A stretch of DNA of 40,763 nt from Bacilli bacterium. Its GTDB lineage: Bacteria > Bacillota_I > Bacilli_A > ML615J-28 > CAG-313. The translations under genes and the position numbers were made by a program. The DNA is taken from NCBI GenBank assembly GCA_017501465.1, contig JAFVWY010000014.1, positions 1-40,763 of the forward strand, read 5' to 3'. Under the pieces are notes generated by a model. That model was given only the letters and a program-made list of their open reading frames with translations, had not been told where the DNA came from and made no database searches. Below are positions 32,119 to 40,403 of this stretch, one piece after another (position 1 is the first letter of the stretch; each line of letters opens with the position of its first letter).

Positions 32119-32691
32119 CTATTTTACGATTTGTCCTAAAGTTCCAGGGGCAACTAAACCAGCGTTAGATTCATCAGTATCAATATGCATTGCAAGAGCA
32201 TAAGAATCACTTACTCTAACTACAACATCACCAAAAATAATGTTTCTGCCTTCAGATTCAACTTGAACAGATACAATTTCTTTATCAACAACATTTAATT
32301 CTTCAGCGTCTTTTACAGTTGCATGAATATGTCTTTTAGCAACAATAACACCCTCTTCAATAGTAATTTCACCACAAGGACCTTGAATAGTACAGCCAGG
32401 AGTACCTTCTAATACACCAGATTCTCTAACAACAATTGGTAAACCAATGCTTCTAGCGTCAGTTGCAGATAATTCAACTTGAGTTTGTTTTCTAAAAGGA
32501 CCAAGGATTGATACGCCAGCTAAAGATTTTTTAGGACCAACAACAGTTACTCTTTCTTCACAAGCATATTGTCCAGGTTGTGATAAAGCCTTTTTAACTG
32601 TTAATTGAGCATTTTCTCCAAATAAAATTTTGAAATGTTCTTCAGTAATATGAATATGACGTGCTGAAGTTTCAACTAATACTTTTTTCAT
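32119..32691 (-). CDS. pduL: PduL-type phosphate acyltransferase
   Basis: Exchanges CoA and phosphate on an acyl group (acetyl-CoA or propanoyl-CoA to acyl phosphate). The 190 residues carry both PduL zinc motifs: SARHIHITEEH near the N terminus and AKRHIHATVKDAEEL near residue 125; a GPFRKQTQVE stretch and GTPGC follow the family. There is no microcompartment-targeting extension at the N terminus and no shell protein nearby, so this is likely a soluble housekeeping phosphotransacetylase. The acetate kinase partner is not in the window. The ATG at 32691 has an AAAGGAG site, and a TGTTATAAT -10 box (32723-32731) lies upstream, divergent from rimO. Confidence 0.94.
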   Translation of the reverse strand: MKKVLVETSARHIHITEEHFKILFGENAQLTVKKALSQPGQYACEERVTVVGPKKSLAGVSILGPFRKQTQVELSATDARSIGLPIVVRESGVLEGTPGCTIQGPCGEITIEEGVIVAKRHIHATVKDAEELNVVDKEIVSVQVESEGRNIIFGDVVVRVSDSYALAMHIDTDESNAGLVAPGTLGQIVK

Positions 32692-32722
32692 TTTATTAAT
32701 CTCCTTTTTCTTAATTCAATTA

Positions 32723-32731
32723 ATTATAACA
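32723..32731 (-). promoter_or_regulatory. Extended -10 promoter of pduL
   Basis: Minus strand TGTTATAAT, 32 bases before the start. It is divergent from the rimO promoter about 50 bases away. Confidence 0.58.
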
Positions 32732-32776
32732 TAATTAAATATTTTTTTCTATTATTTAAACTTATTATTTTAATTA

Positions 32777-32785
32777 TGATATAAT
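32777..32785 (+). promoter_or_regulatory. Extended -10 promoter of rimO
   Basis: TGATATAAT; the hexamer is at 32780-32785, 28 bases before the rimO ATG. No consensus -35 was found. Confidence 0.58.
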
Positions 32786-32813
32786 ATATATAAATGCGAG
32801 GTGATAGTATTTT

Positions 32814-34112
32814 ATGAAACTAGGACTTATATCTTTGGGTTGTGCAAAAAACAAAATTGACTCTGAATTATTTTTAGGTCTAGCAAAGAAATATCAAATT
32901 GAAATTACAAATAATATTAATGATGCAGATATTATTGTTGTTAATACTTGTGGATTTATTGAATCATCTAAACAAGAATCATTAGACACTATTTTTGAAG
33001 TTTTAGACTATCAATCTATTGGAAAAAAAATAGTTGTAATGGGGTGTCTTGTTGAAAGATATCTAGAAGATTTAAAAAAAGAAATACCTGAAGTGGATTA
33101 TTTTATACCAATTAAAAACTATAATGAACTGCACAACTTCTTTAAAGAGATTACTTCATCAACTGATATATATAAATTTAATTATGAAAATAGAATAATT
33201 TCTACACCAGAAAATACTGCATATTTAAGAATTGGTGATGGTTGTAATAATAAGTGTAATTATTGTGCTATACCATTGATTAGAGGATCATATAGAAGTC
33301 GACCTTTTGAAGACATTATGGCAGAAGCCAACATGTTGGCGGATAAAGGGATCAAAGAATTAACTTTAATTGCTCAAGATACTACTGCTTATGGTAGTGA
33401 TTTAAACGATATGACTTTATCAAAGTTATTATCAAGAATTGCTGAATTAAATAAATTTAAATGGATTAGAGTTTTATATTTATATCCAGATGAAATAACA
33501 TTAGACTTGTTAGAAACTTTTAAAAAGTATGATTCAATTGTTAATTACTTCGACATTCCTATTCAACATGCTAATGACAAGATATTATCAAAAATGAATA
33601 GAAGGGGTAGTAAAGCTTTAATTCATCACTTAATTACAACAATCAGAGAAATGATTCCAGATGCTATTATAAGAACAACTCTAATTGTCGGTTTTCCAGG
33701 TGAAACAAAAAAAGAGTTTGATGAACTTAAATCTTTTATTAATGAAATACAATTTGAACATTTAGGTGTTTTTACATATTCTGATGAAGATGATACTGTT
33801 GGTTTTACTATGTATCCCAAAGTTAGACAATCAACAATGGAACAAAGAAGAAACCAAATAATGTCTTTACAATTAATTATTAATACAAATAGACTATCTA
33901 AATTGATCGGCACAACCGTTGACGCAATTGTTGATCATTATGATGAAGATATTAATATGTATGCATTACGTTATTATGCTCAAGCATTAGATGATGTAGA
34001 TGGTTATATATATGTCAAACATAAATATCTAAATATTGGAGAATTCTATCAAGTCACAATTACCGATTTTGATGATTATGATTTAATAGGAGAAATAAAA
34101 GAGGAAGAATAA
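32814..34112 (+). CDS. rimO: Ribosomal protein S12 methylthiotransferase RimO
   Basis: A radical SAM enzyme that adds a methylthio group to the conserved Asp of ribosomal protein S12. Residues 1-130 form the MTTase domain with three cluster Cys (SLGCAKN, VNTCGF, MGCLVERY). The radical SAM cluster is C144-x3-C148-x2-C151 in GCNNKCNYCAIPLIRG, whose context favours RimO over MiaB. A C-terminal TRAM domain follows about residue 370. The 432-residue length is normal. The ATG at 32814 lies 8 bases after a GAGGTGAT site, slightly long spacing. Its hairpin terminator contains the stop codon. Confidence 0.96.
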   Translation: MKLGLISLGCAKNKIDSELFLGLAKKYQIEITNNINDADIIVVNTCGFIESSKQESLDTIFEVLDYQSIGKKIVVMGCLVERYLEDLKKEIPEVDYFIPIKNYNELHNFFKEITSSTDIYKFNYENRIISTPENTAYLRIGDGCNNKCNYCAIPLIRGSYRSRPFEDIMAEANMLADKGIKELTLIAQDTTAYGSDLNDMTLSKLLSRIAELNKFKWIRVLYLYPDEITLDLLETFKKYDSIVNYFDIPIQHANDKILSKMNRRGSKALIHHLITTIREMIPDAIIRTTLIVGFPGETKKEFDELKSFINEIQFEHLGVFTYSDEDDTVGFTMYPKVRQSTMEQRRNQIMSLQLIINTNRLSKLIGTTVDAIVDHYDEDINMYALRYYAQALDDVDGYIYVKHKYLNIGEFYQVTITDFDDYDLIGEIKEEE

Positions 34113-34129
34113 TCTTCCTCTTTTTTTAT
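34098..34129 (+). terminator. Terminator of rimO, likely shared with the opposite gene
   Basis: An 11-base stem (34098-34108 with 34113-34123), ATAA loop (holding part of the rimO stop) and seven T residues. The A run on the other side lets it end the MgtC-like gene too. Confidence 0.9.
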
Positions 34130-34857
34130 TGCATCTCTTCAATATGACTTACATATTCTAAGCTTTTTAATGCAGTAATTATTTCACTGTGTGTTTTATA
34201 TTTTTTTAATTCTTTACTAAAAATTGAAACTGATACAGAGTATACACTAAGACCAGAATTATTGTAAGCAGGATTTGATTCAATATCATCAATCCTTAAA
34301 CCTAATTCTCTAATAGTAGTAACAAAGTCATGTAGATATTTAGCATTTTTAAGTTCAAGATGTATTTCAAAATGATTAGATCTGTTTTTTAAATATATTT
34401 CAATTTTAGGAAATAACGATAAGCTTAATAATAAAGCAACATAACTAATAATAGTAATGGTATAAAATCCAGCCCCTAGAGTTAAACCAATAATACCACT
34501 TGCCCATAATCCTACTGATGTAGTAAGACCTTTAATTTGACTTCTTGAAGTATAAAGTGTTGTATTAGAAGATAAAATGGCAATACCAATAACTGCACCA
34601 GCTGATAATAAATATAAACCAAATCCGTATTTTTCTAATATAAATATATCTAACATCATAACAATAGTTGTTGCCAAACTTGTAAGAATAAACGTTCTAA
34701 GCCCGGCAGCATGTCTTTTACTAGATCTTTCACACCCAATAATAGCCCCTAGAAGAATTGCTAATACAATTTTAAATAAGATACTATATATATTTTCATT
34801 ATCTTGACTCCACTCACCAAGCAATTTTGCAATTGGATCTACAACAGTATATATCAT
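34126..34857 (-). CDS. MgtC/SapB family membrane protein
   Basis: A 243-residue protein with about five membrane helices and a soluble C-terminal domain of ACT-like strand/helix pattern (about 155-240). LLGAIIGCERSSKRHAAGLRTFIL carries the family's Gly-x-Glu-Arg and AAGLRT motifs, and SAGAVIGIAILSS, then TTSVGLWASGIIGL follow. MgtC proteins help survival under low Mg2+ and inhibit F-type ATP synthase in Salmonella; SapB-type relatives in Firmicutes are less studied. It lies 2 bases after the antiporter gene with a GAGAGGT site and is surely cotranscribed. Confidence 0.92.
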   Translation of the reverse strand: MIYTVVDPIAKLLGEWSQDNENIYSILFKIVLAILLGAIIGCERSSKRHAAGLRTFILTSLATTIVMMLDIFILEKYGFGLYLLSAGAVIGIAILSSNTTLYTSRSQIKGLTTSVGLWASGIIGLTLGAGFYTITIISYVALLLSLSLFPKIEIYLKNRSNHFEIHLELKNAKYLHDFVTTIRELGLRIDDIESNPAYNNSGLSVYSVSVSIFSKELKKYKTHSEIITALKSLEYVSHIEEMQ

Positions 34858-34859
34858 AA

Positions 34860-36299
34860 TTATTTACCTCTCCACTTTCTAAATTTTTGAAAATTTAAAT
34901 TTGGTTGAACATAATCATATTGTTCTTCAGCAGCTTCATCAAAAGCAGCTTCTTCTTCAGAAATCTCAATCTTAGGAATATCTTCCCTAATTTTGTTTAT
35001 TCTTTCAATTAACTTATCAACCTCAGATTTAGTTTTTCCTTCTTCATTTAAATCGTCAACTACAACTAAATCCTCTATTTGGTTACTATAAGAACCAGAT
35101 AAATATAAAGACATTTTGGCACACAAAGGTCCAATTAATTCATTTAAAATATTCGCAGCTAAAATAATTGTTAACAAAGCGCTTCCAGTATTTTCATCTA
35201 AAGCTCTACTACCAAGTGATGCTAACCCAATTGCAACACTAGCCTGAGGAATTAGAGCTAATCCTAAATAATTTCTAATTTCCTTAGGCTTTTTTACGAC
35301 TAGACATCCTAGGAATGCCCCTAAATATTTACCTATTATTCTAACTATTAGATATAATACCCCAATAACAATTAATGGTGTACTACCTAAAGTATTCTTT
35401 TGAAACAATGCAGATAAATCAAAAGTCATACCACTTCTTACAAAAAACAATAGTAAGAACGGTGGACTAAAATAAGCTAATTGTTTAAATAGTTTATCAT
35501 CTTTTGAAATATTAGTATATATCATTCCCATTGACATACATCCAAGCAATGGAGAAATATCAAGTAATGCACAAATACCACAAAAAACAAACAATGTGCC
35601 GATTGAAATAATTAATCTATTATCTGTACTTCTAGAAGTAGGCATAAGCATTTTTAATAAAAAGCCAAATAACCCACCAATTAAAATAACTCCAATGTTG
35701 ATTAATAATGGTTCTATAATTGTAATAAAACTTAATTTTTCATCACCAACTTGGGCAACAGAAATCGCGATACTAAAAGTTAATAATGCAATAATATCAT
35801 CCAAAGCAACAACTTGTAATAGTGTATCAACAAAATTTCCTTTAGCTTTTGTCTGTCTAATAGTCATCAATGTTGATGTAGGTGCTGTTGCACTAGCAAT
35901 AGCAGCCAATATAATACTAAATGATAAACTTAAATTGAAAACTAAATACATTAATATAAAAATAACAACAGCTGAAATTAATGCTTCAAACAAAGTTATT
36001 ATAATTACATTTGGACCATTTTTCTTTAAAGATTTTACTTTAAAAAATTCTCCAGTGCCAAACGCTATGAAAGCTAAAGCAATATCTGATAAGAAATCCA
36101 TGCCATCTATTACTGTTGTTGGAACTAACTTAAAACAAAAAGGTCCAATTAATATACCAGTAATTATATATGCAGTAACAGATGGTAACTTAAGTCTCTT
36201 AGTAATTCTAGTCATTGCAAAACCAAAAAAGATCATAATTGAAATTGCAATGATAATCGTTGGAACTTGACCCATACCGTCATATATACTCAAAAACAT
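34860..36299 (-). CDS. Monovalent cation:proton antiporter (CPA superfamily)
   Basis: A 479-residue membrane protein with about 12 helices (residues 12-400) followed by a hydrophilic tail of about 75 residues. It has the Na+/H+ exchanger fold features: YIITGILIGPF near helix 2, ATAPTSTLMTIRQTKAKG, and VVALDDIIALLTF with two adjacent Asp in the ion-binding region. It probably exchanges Na+ or K+ for H+. A role in recycling the Na+ exported by the oxaloacetate decarboxylase is a guess from the pathway. There are no KTN/TrkA-N domains in the tail, which is acidic. An AAAGGAGTAG site precedes the ATG at 36299. Confidence 0.9.
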   Translation of the reverse strand: MFLSIYDGMGQVPTIIIAISIMIFFGFAMTRITKRLKLPSVTAYIITGILIGPFCFKLVPTTVIDGMDFLSDIALAFIAFGTGEFFKVKSLKKNGPNVIIITLFEALISAVVIFILMYLVFNLSLSFSIILAAIASATAPTSTLMTIRQTKAKGNFVDTLLQVVALDDIIALLTFSIAISVAQVGDEKLSFITIIEPLLINIGVILIGGLFGFLLKMLMPTSRSTDNRLIISIGTLFVFCGICALLDISPLLGCMSMGMIYTNISKDDKLFKQLAYFSPPFLLLFFVRSGMTFDLSALFQKNTLGSTPLIVIGVLYLIVRIIGKYLGAFLGCLVVKKPKEIRNYLGLALIPQASVAIGLASLGSRALDENTGSALLTIILAANILNELIGPLCAKMSLYLSGSYSNQIEDLVVVDDLNEEGKTKSEVDKLIERINKIREDIPKIEISEEEAAFDEAAEEQYDYVQPNLNFQKFRKWRGK

Positions 36300-36327
36300 A
36301 TTAACTACTCCTTTCCATTTAATTTAT

Positions 36328-36347
36328 ATCTAAATTAGAATTTAGAT
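36328..36347 (-). other. Hairpin between the DUF2779 gene and the antiporter gene
   Basis: A 9-base inverted repeat (36339-36347 with 36328-36336, loop of 2) starting directly after the DUF2779 stop codon. There is no T run on the minus strand, so it is more likely a processing or stability element than a strong terminator. The 47-base gap allows read-through to the antiporter. Confidence 0.5.
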
Positions 36348-38374
36348 TAACTATTTTTTATTTTATTTTGTAAACCCCACAATACCTCGACCATCGCCCA
36401 AGTATCTTGTTGACAATATTTTCTTAAAGCTAAATATAGTCGATTATATTCATCTACTGTTAAAGTAGGCAGTAAAGCGTAAGTTAAAATGGCCTCTGTT
36501 CCATTTTTAACTGTCAATGTACTATATGTTAAATTTGTAAATAAAGGCAAAACCTTTTTTATAGAAAAAGATCCGTGTAAACCATTATTATAATAATTAA
36601 ACAATTCACATCTTCTATTTTTTTCTTTAACGCTTAATTCATTAGGTAATAATTTAAAATTTAAATCTTTTTTCCCTTTTACGACATCCATCAAATCAAA
36701 AACAGCATTTCTTATTTTTAAAAGAGCAGGAGCCAAATCGGGAAATATAATTGCTAACTCAGCAAGTCTGGATTTTTCAAATGCAGCGTTATAAACTAAT
36801 ACGCTTCCACCATTAGATAAATCTATATATTCAATCATCTTCTCACATAATTCTCTTCTATGATCTTCATGATCTTTTGCTAAAAATTCAAAATGGTCTT
36901 TTTCCTTATCACAGAAACCTTTGTTTTTTTCAATATGAAGAGAAAATTGAAATACTGATTGAGAATAGGGATGTTCACCAATATATCTAGGAATCGGGCA
37001 GTTAAAACTCTCAAAATCTAAATGATATAACGGATAGTTAATTTCATTCATCGTCAAACTAACTAGTTCTTTATCAATGTATTCAACATTATTTTTAAGA
37101 CAGTTATATTGTAGTATTTGTTTAGGTTTTGTAATTAAATACTCTGGAACATCAAGTATACTGTGATATCCTTCTCTAATTAATTCGAATAAAGAATACT
37201 TCTCTTTTTTATCAGCAGACTCAAAACTCTTAACTGTATTTTCTAAAATGGACCCATCTTTTAAAACTTTATCAAAACAAACTTTCTTAAACTTGCATTC
37301 AGTAGTTTTCTTATTTTCACAATGTTCTGAAATACAACACTTATCAATTGTCTTTCTTTCAATGCATTCACATATATATTTCTTTTCTTCCTCTATTATA
37401 GATTGATATTCCTCGGTTATCTTATCTAAATTAAAGCATACAATTAATTCATTTCCTTTTAAATCTTTCGGATATTCTAATGTATCTGTATTAATTGTTT
37501 CAGCCAACTCATAATCAGCATTTAAAACAACCAAATAATATTCAATGTCTTTATTTGAGATTTCTTTATTAATTTTTAATGAATTTTCAACTATGAATCT
37601 TTCTATTGCAATATCATATACATACTTACCTGTACCATCAGAAGAGTATCTTTTAAAAAGTTTAGCACGATTATCAATATATTTCTTAAATTCTTTAGGA
37701 ATAACATAATCAGGGTTTGTATTTATCTCATTAACTATATAAGCTAATTCATTATCAAACTCCTCTTTAAGATAATATATTCCATTATTATTTTTTATAA
37801 AAATCGAATCATATAGTTCAGATTTCGAAATATTTAAAAGTGGATTAGCTTTTTTTGCAGCATCCAATTCTGCATTTTTTTCACCAAGTTTTAGAAATTT
37901 ACCTGATGTAGTTGCCTTTACTTCGAAAATACGAATTTTACCGTCATCACACTCATTATAAATATCTAAATAACAATAATATTCATGTTCCCCTTCAACA
38001 AAACTGAATTTCTTTTGTTCTTTAATGGATTCCCCAAAAGTTAGTTTTCCTGGGAATAACTTTTCAATTGTCTTAGCAGCCATTATTTCTAGTCTTGAAA
38101 AATATGGCATCATTGCTTCCAATTGAGCATTAGTGACTTCTGTTAAGTCTTCGCCAGTTTCTTCATCAAACATATTTGAAAATATTTCTAAAGCTTTTTC
38201 TGTTTGTTCTTCAAAGATACCAAGAGATAAATCTTCAATTCTTTTGTTTATATCTTTTTCCTCATTATAAATTCTATAAATGTGATGCATATTTCTAAAT
38301 GTATACATATCATACAAACTTGCAAAGTTATCACATCTAGATAAATTCTTAAATAAACTCTTAGAAATTTTCAT
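36347..38374 (-). CDS. DUF2779 protein: PD-(D/E)XK-like nuclease plus DnaQ-like exonuclease domain
   Basis: A 675-residue protein in three parts. Residues 1-160 resemble RecB/Cas4-type nucleases: a KSLFKNLSRC opening and, downstream, a Tyr-Leu-Asp near 137 and IFEVKAT near 148 forming the D...ExK site. Residues about 335-375 hold a Cys cluster (CEC, KCC, HC, EC, VC), possibly an iron-sulfur or zinc site. Residues 445-672 match DUF2779: YHLDFESF (exo I Asp and Glu) near 451, YNAAFEKSRLAEL near 530, and CQQDTWAMVEVL near 660, a DEDD-type exonuclease arrangement. The start at 38374 has an AGAGGTGAC site; the frame opens at 38464 but that stretch lacks a site. The role in DNA or RNA metabolism or defence is unknown. 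Confidence 0.8.
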   Translation of the reverse strand: MKISKSLFKNLSRCDNFASLYDMYTFRNMHHIYRIYNEEKDINKRIEDLSLGIFEEQTEKALEIFSNMFDEETGEDLTEVTNAQLEAMMPYFSRLEIMAAKTIEKLFPGKLTFGESIKEQKKFSFVEGEHEYYCYLDIYNECDDGKIRIFEVKATTSGKFLKLGEKNAELDAAKKANPLLNISKSELYDSIFIKNNNGIYYLKEEFDNELAYIVNEINTNPDYVIPKEFKKYIDNRAKLFKRYSSDGTGKYVYDIAIERFIVENSLKINKEISNKDIEYYLVVLNADYELAETINTDTLEYPKDLKGNELIVCFNLDKITEEYQSIIEEEKKYICECIERKTIDKCCISEHCENKKTTECKFKKVCFDKVLKDGSILENTVKSFESADKKEKYSLFELIREGYHSILDVPEYLITKPKQILQYNCLKNNVEYIDKELVSLTMNEINYPLYHLDFESFNCPIPRYIGEHPYSQSVFQFSLHIEKNKGFCDKEKDHFEFLAKDHEDHRRELCEKMIEYIDLSNGGSVLVYNAAFEKSRLAELAIIFPDLAPALLKIRNAVFDLMDVVKGKKDLNFKLLPNELSVKEKNRRCELFNYYNNGLHGSFSIKKVLPLFTNLTYSTLTVKNGTEAILTYALLPTLTVDEYNRLYLALRKYCQQDTWAMVEVLWGLQNKIKNS

Positions 38375-38467
38375 TTTGTCACCTCTAAAAATATATTTTG
38401 CTAAACAAATATTTCCTATATTAAGAGAATAAATCAAGCGTTTTTTAAAAAAATTGAAGCACAAATA

Positions 38468-39493
38468 CTAGTTATTTAAATCTACTCTATCAAAAATAAT
38501 ATGGTTATTTTTATCCAATAAAGCAATTTTTATATACGAAATATCTACCTCTTTAAACCATAAAGAACCTAAAATTTTCTCATCAAATTCAACCTTTTTT
38601 ATCTCTTTTAATAAATGATTATACACATAAATAGCATTATTTTCTACAATATAAAAATAGTTTTCTACCTTATTAAATGTCAAAATATTGTTAAATTTTT
38701 TTAATGTTTTTATCTCTAAAGTGTTATTATCAATAGAATAAATTGTATTATCATAAGTCAAAATAATAGTCTTAGAAACGCCGAAGTAATCAATTACTAA
38801 TGCTTCTTTAATGTTAGATATTGATGTTAAATAGGTGTTAATAGAAGAATTATTTATAGTTTCAGACCCTGTGATTTCATCTATAATTTTTGTTTGATTA
38901 GTCTTTTTAATATAAATTTCATCGTTTATTTTATAAATGATAACATCAGATTTATATACTGTAGAAATCTTATTATTTGTTTGAGAGTCCAAAATTGAAG
39001 ATACATATAATATATTTTTATTTTCTATGCTACTATCTATTTTTTCATCATCAGTATCAAATAAACTAACAAATTTATTAGTGCCATAGTAATAAACAAG
39101 TTCTCCAAAATCATTTTGTAAATAATTATATGAGAAATCATTAATTAATTCTTCATCAAAAGTTGCACCCTGAAGACCATTTTGATCAGAATAGAATACA
39201 ACATTATTTATATAATTATGCAGTACACAATCACGATCTTCAATAATTGTTTTGTAATTTAATTCACCTTTATATAATTTTCCTTCTCTTATCGTAATTG
39301 AATTTCCATCAATAATTTTAGTTATAAAACGATTACTTTCTCCATAACCATATTCATTTTGTAGAAATATAACTGACATTGTTTCATTATCTGCAAGCAC
39401 AACACTTTCATTAGATGTTAATGTTTTATAATAACATCCATTTAAAGTAACTAAAAACAATAACAATAAGAGAATATATATACTCTTTTTCAT
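38468..39493 (-). CDS. Orphan lipoprotein, possibly beta-rich
   Basis: A 341-residue exported lipoprotein: signal MKKSIYILLLLLFLVTLNGC with lipidated Cys20. The rest is strand-rich with recurring short patterns such as YSIDNNTLEIKTLKK and YFYIVENNAIYVYNHLLKE, which resemble propeller-type blades, but no family is recognisable. It could be a surface sensor or carrier protein. The ATG at 39493 has an AAGGTGA site; the GTG at 39502 lies in that site. It is the first gene of a minus-strand unit continuing to DUF2779, 93 bases further on, where only weak promoter signs are seen. A strong promoter precedes it. Confidence 0.85.
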   Translation of the reverse strand: MKKSIYILLLLLFLVTLNGCYYKTLTSNESVVLADNETMSVIFLQNEYGYGESNRFITKIIDGNSITIREGKLYKGELNYKTIIEDRDCVLHNYINNVVFYSDQNGLQGATFDEELINDFSYNYLQNDFGELVYYYGTNKFVSLFDTDDEKIDSSIENKNILYVSSILDSQTNNKISTVYKSDVIIYKINDEIYIKKTNQTKIIDEITGSETINNSSINTYLTSISNIKEALVIDYFGVSKTIILTYDNTIYSIDNNTLEIKTLKKFNNILTFNKVENYFYIVENNAIYVYNHLLKEIKKVEFDEKILGSLWFKEVDISYIKIALLDKNNHIIFDRVDLNN

Positions 39494-39510
39494 ACAATTC
39501 ACCTTATGTA

Positions 39511-39539
39511 ATTATAACAATTTATTCATATTTTTGCAA
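39511..39539 (-). promoter_or_regulatory. Promoter of the orphan lipoprotein gene
   Basis: Minus strand: TTGCAA (39534-39539), 17-base spacer, TATAAT (39511-39516) with an upstream TG. Confidence 0.8.
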
Positions 39540-39544
39540 GTAGT

Positions 39545-39575
39545 TAAAAAATAGAGTTCACTATGCGTGAACTCT
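39545..39575 (-). terminator. Terminator of the tRNA array
   Basis: A 9-base perfect stem (39567-39575 with 39553-39561), 5-base loop, then a T run on the minus strand, 12 bases after the tRNA-Phe 3' end. Confidence 0.9.
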
Positions 39576-39586
39576 TAATTTTCAAA

Positions 39587-39662
<76 letters not shown>

Positions 39663-39665
39663 AAA

Positions 39666-39742
39666 TGGCGGTCCCAACGAGACTTGAACTCGCGATCTCC
39701 AGTGTGACAGACTGGCATGTTAACCACTACACCATGGGACCA
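39666..39742 (-). tRNA. tRNA-Asp(GTC)
   Basis: Anticodon arm CCAGT-CTGTCAC-ACTGG, acceptor GGTCCCA/TGGGACC, discriminator G, encoded CCA. A GUN anticodon, hence a queuosine substrate. Confidence 0.97.
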
Positions 39743-39748
39743 ATTTTT

Positions 39749-39822
39749 GGTTGCGGAGGAAGGATTTGAACCAACGACCTTCGGGTTATGAGCCCGATGA
39801 GCTACCACTGCTCCACTCCGCG
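39749..39822 (-). tRNA. Initiator tRNA-fMet(CAT)
   Basis: Anticodon arm TCGGG-CTCATAA-CCCGA with the three G-C pairs of initiators, and an unpaired C1-A72 at the acceptor end, which marks the initiator. Encoded ACCA. Confidence 0.97.
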
Positions 39823-39833
39823 ATTTAAAAAAA

Positions 39834-39924
39834 TGGCGGAGAAAGAGGGATTCGAACCCCCGCGGCTGTTACACCCTGTCGGTTTTCAAGACCGATCCCT
39901 TCAGCCAGACTTGGGTATTTCTCC
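39834..39924 (-). tRNA. tRNA-Ser(TGA)
   Basis: Anticodon arm TCGGT-CTTGAAA-ACCGA, a long variable arm as in type II tRNAs, acceptor GGAGAAA/TTTCTCC, discriminator G and encoded CCA. Confidence 0.96.
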
Positions 39925-39951
39925 GTCTAAAAAATAAAAACTTTAAATATA

Positions 39952-40028
39952 TGGTGGACCTTCAGGGACTCGAACCCCGGACCGACCGGTTATGAGCCGG
40001 GAGCTCTAACCAACTGAGCTAAAGGTCC
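39952..40028 (-). tRNA. tRNA-Ile2 (CAT anticodon, lysidine type)
   Basis: Anticodon arm CCCGG-CTCATAA-CCGGT (outer pair mismatched), acceptor GGACCTT/AAGGTCC, encoded ACCA. It reads CAT but differs from both Met tRNAs beside it. Its body resembles the Bacillus tRNA-Ile whose C34 becomes lysidine, and its place between Met and Ser agrees. It could instead be a second elongator tRNA-Met. Confidence 0.85.
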
Positions 40029-40049
40029 ATTTTAAGTCGGTATCATAAT

Positions 40050-40126
40050 TGGTAGCGGCGGAGGGATTTGAACCCCCGACCTTCCGGGTATGAACCGGAC
40101 GCTATAGCCAGCTAAGCTACACCGCC
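40050..40126 (-). tRNA. Elongator tRNA-Met(CAT)
   Basis: Anticodon arm TCCGG-TTCATAC-CCGGA, acceptor GGCGGTG/CGCCGCT with G1-U72, encoded ACCA. Very close to the Bacillus elongator tRNA-Met. Confidence 0.95.
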
Positions 40127-40137
40127 ATATATTAAAA

Positions 40138-40213
40138 TGGTGGATCCAAAGGGATTCGAACCCTCGACCCCCTGCTTGCAAGGCAGGTGCTCTCCCAACT
40201 GAGCTATGGACCC
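40138..40213 (-). tRNA. tRNA-Ala(TGC)
   Basis: Anticodon arm CCTGC-CTTGCAA-GCAGG. The acceptor GGGTCCA/TGGATCC contains the G3-U70 wobble pair that identifies alanine tRNAs. Encoded ACCA. Confidence 0.97.
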
Positions 40214-40222
40214 ACAAAGAAT

Positions 40223-40309
40223 TGGTGCCTAAGGCCGGAATCGAACCGGCACGGTATTGCTACCACAGGATTTTAAGTCCTGCGCGTCTACCTGTTCCGC
40301 CACTCAGGC
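40223..40309 (-). tRNA. tRNA-Leu(TAA)
   Basis: Anticodon arm CAGGA-CTTAAAA-TCCTG, long variable arm, acceptor GCCTGAG/CTTAGGC, encoded ACCA. Confidence 0.96.
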
Positions 40310-40322
40310 ATATATTTTAAAC

Positions 40323-40398
40323 TGGTGTCCCCGAGACGATTCGAACGTCCGACCCACTGATTAAAAGTCAGTTGCTCTACCGGCTGAGCTACGAGGAC
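40323..40398 (-). tRNA. tRNA-Lys(TTT)
   Basis: Anticodon arm ACTGA-CTTTTAA-TCAGT, acceptor GTCCTCG/CGGGGAC, encoded ACCA. A wobble-uridine substrate for MnmE/MnmG. Confidence 0.97.
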
Positions 40399-40403
40399 AA
40401 AAA

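Noticed and set aside
35596-36270. Plus-strand open frame of 224 codons opposite the antiporter
   Set aside because: The hydrophobic translation mirrors membrane helices of the antiporter; there is no promoter or ribosome site.
36347-38374. Cas4-like part of a CRISPR system
   Set aside because: No repeat array and no other cas gene is present; the nuclease-like domain is fused to DUF2779, which is not a Cas arrangement.
38395-38460. Promoter or terminator between the orphan lipoprotein and DUF2779 genes
   Set aside because: Only a weak TTGATT/AAATAT pair and an imperfect A/T palindrome are visible, too weak to call.
38374-38464. Upstream extension of the DUF2779 gene to 38464
   Set aside because: The extra 30 residues have no ribosome site and no family match, while the ATG at 38374 has AGAGGTGAC at good spacing.
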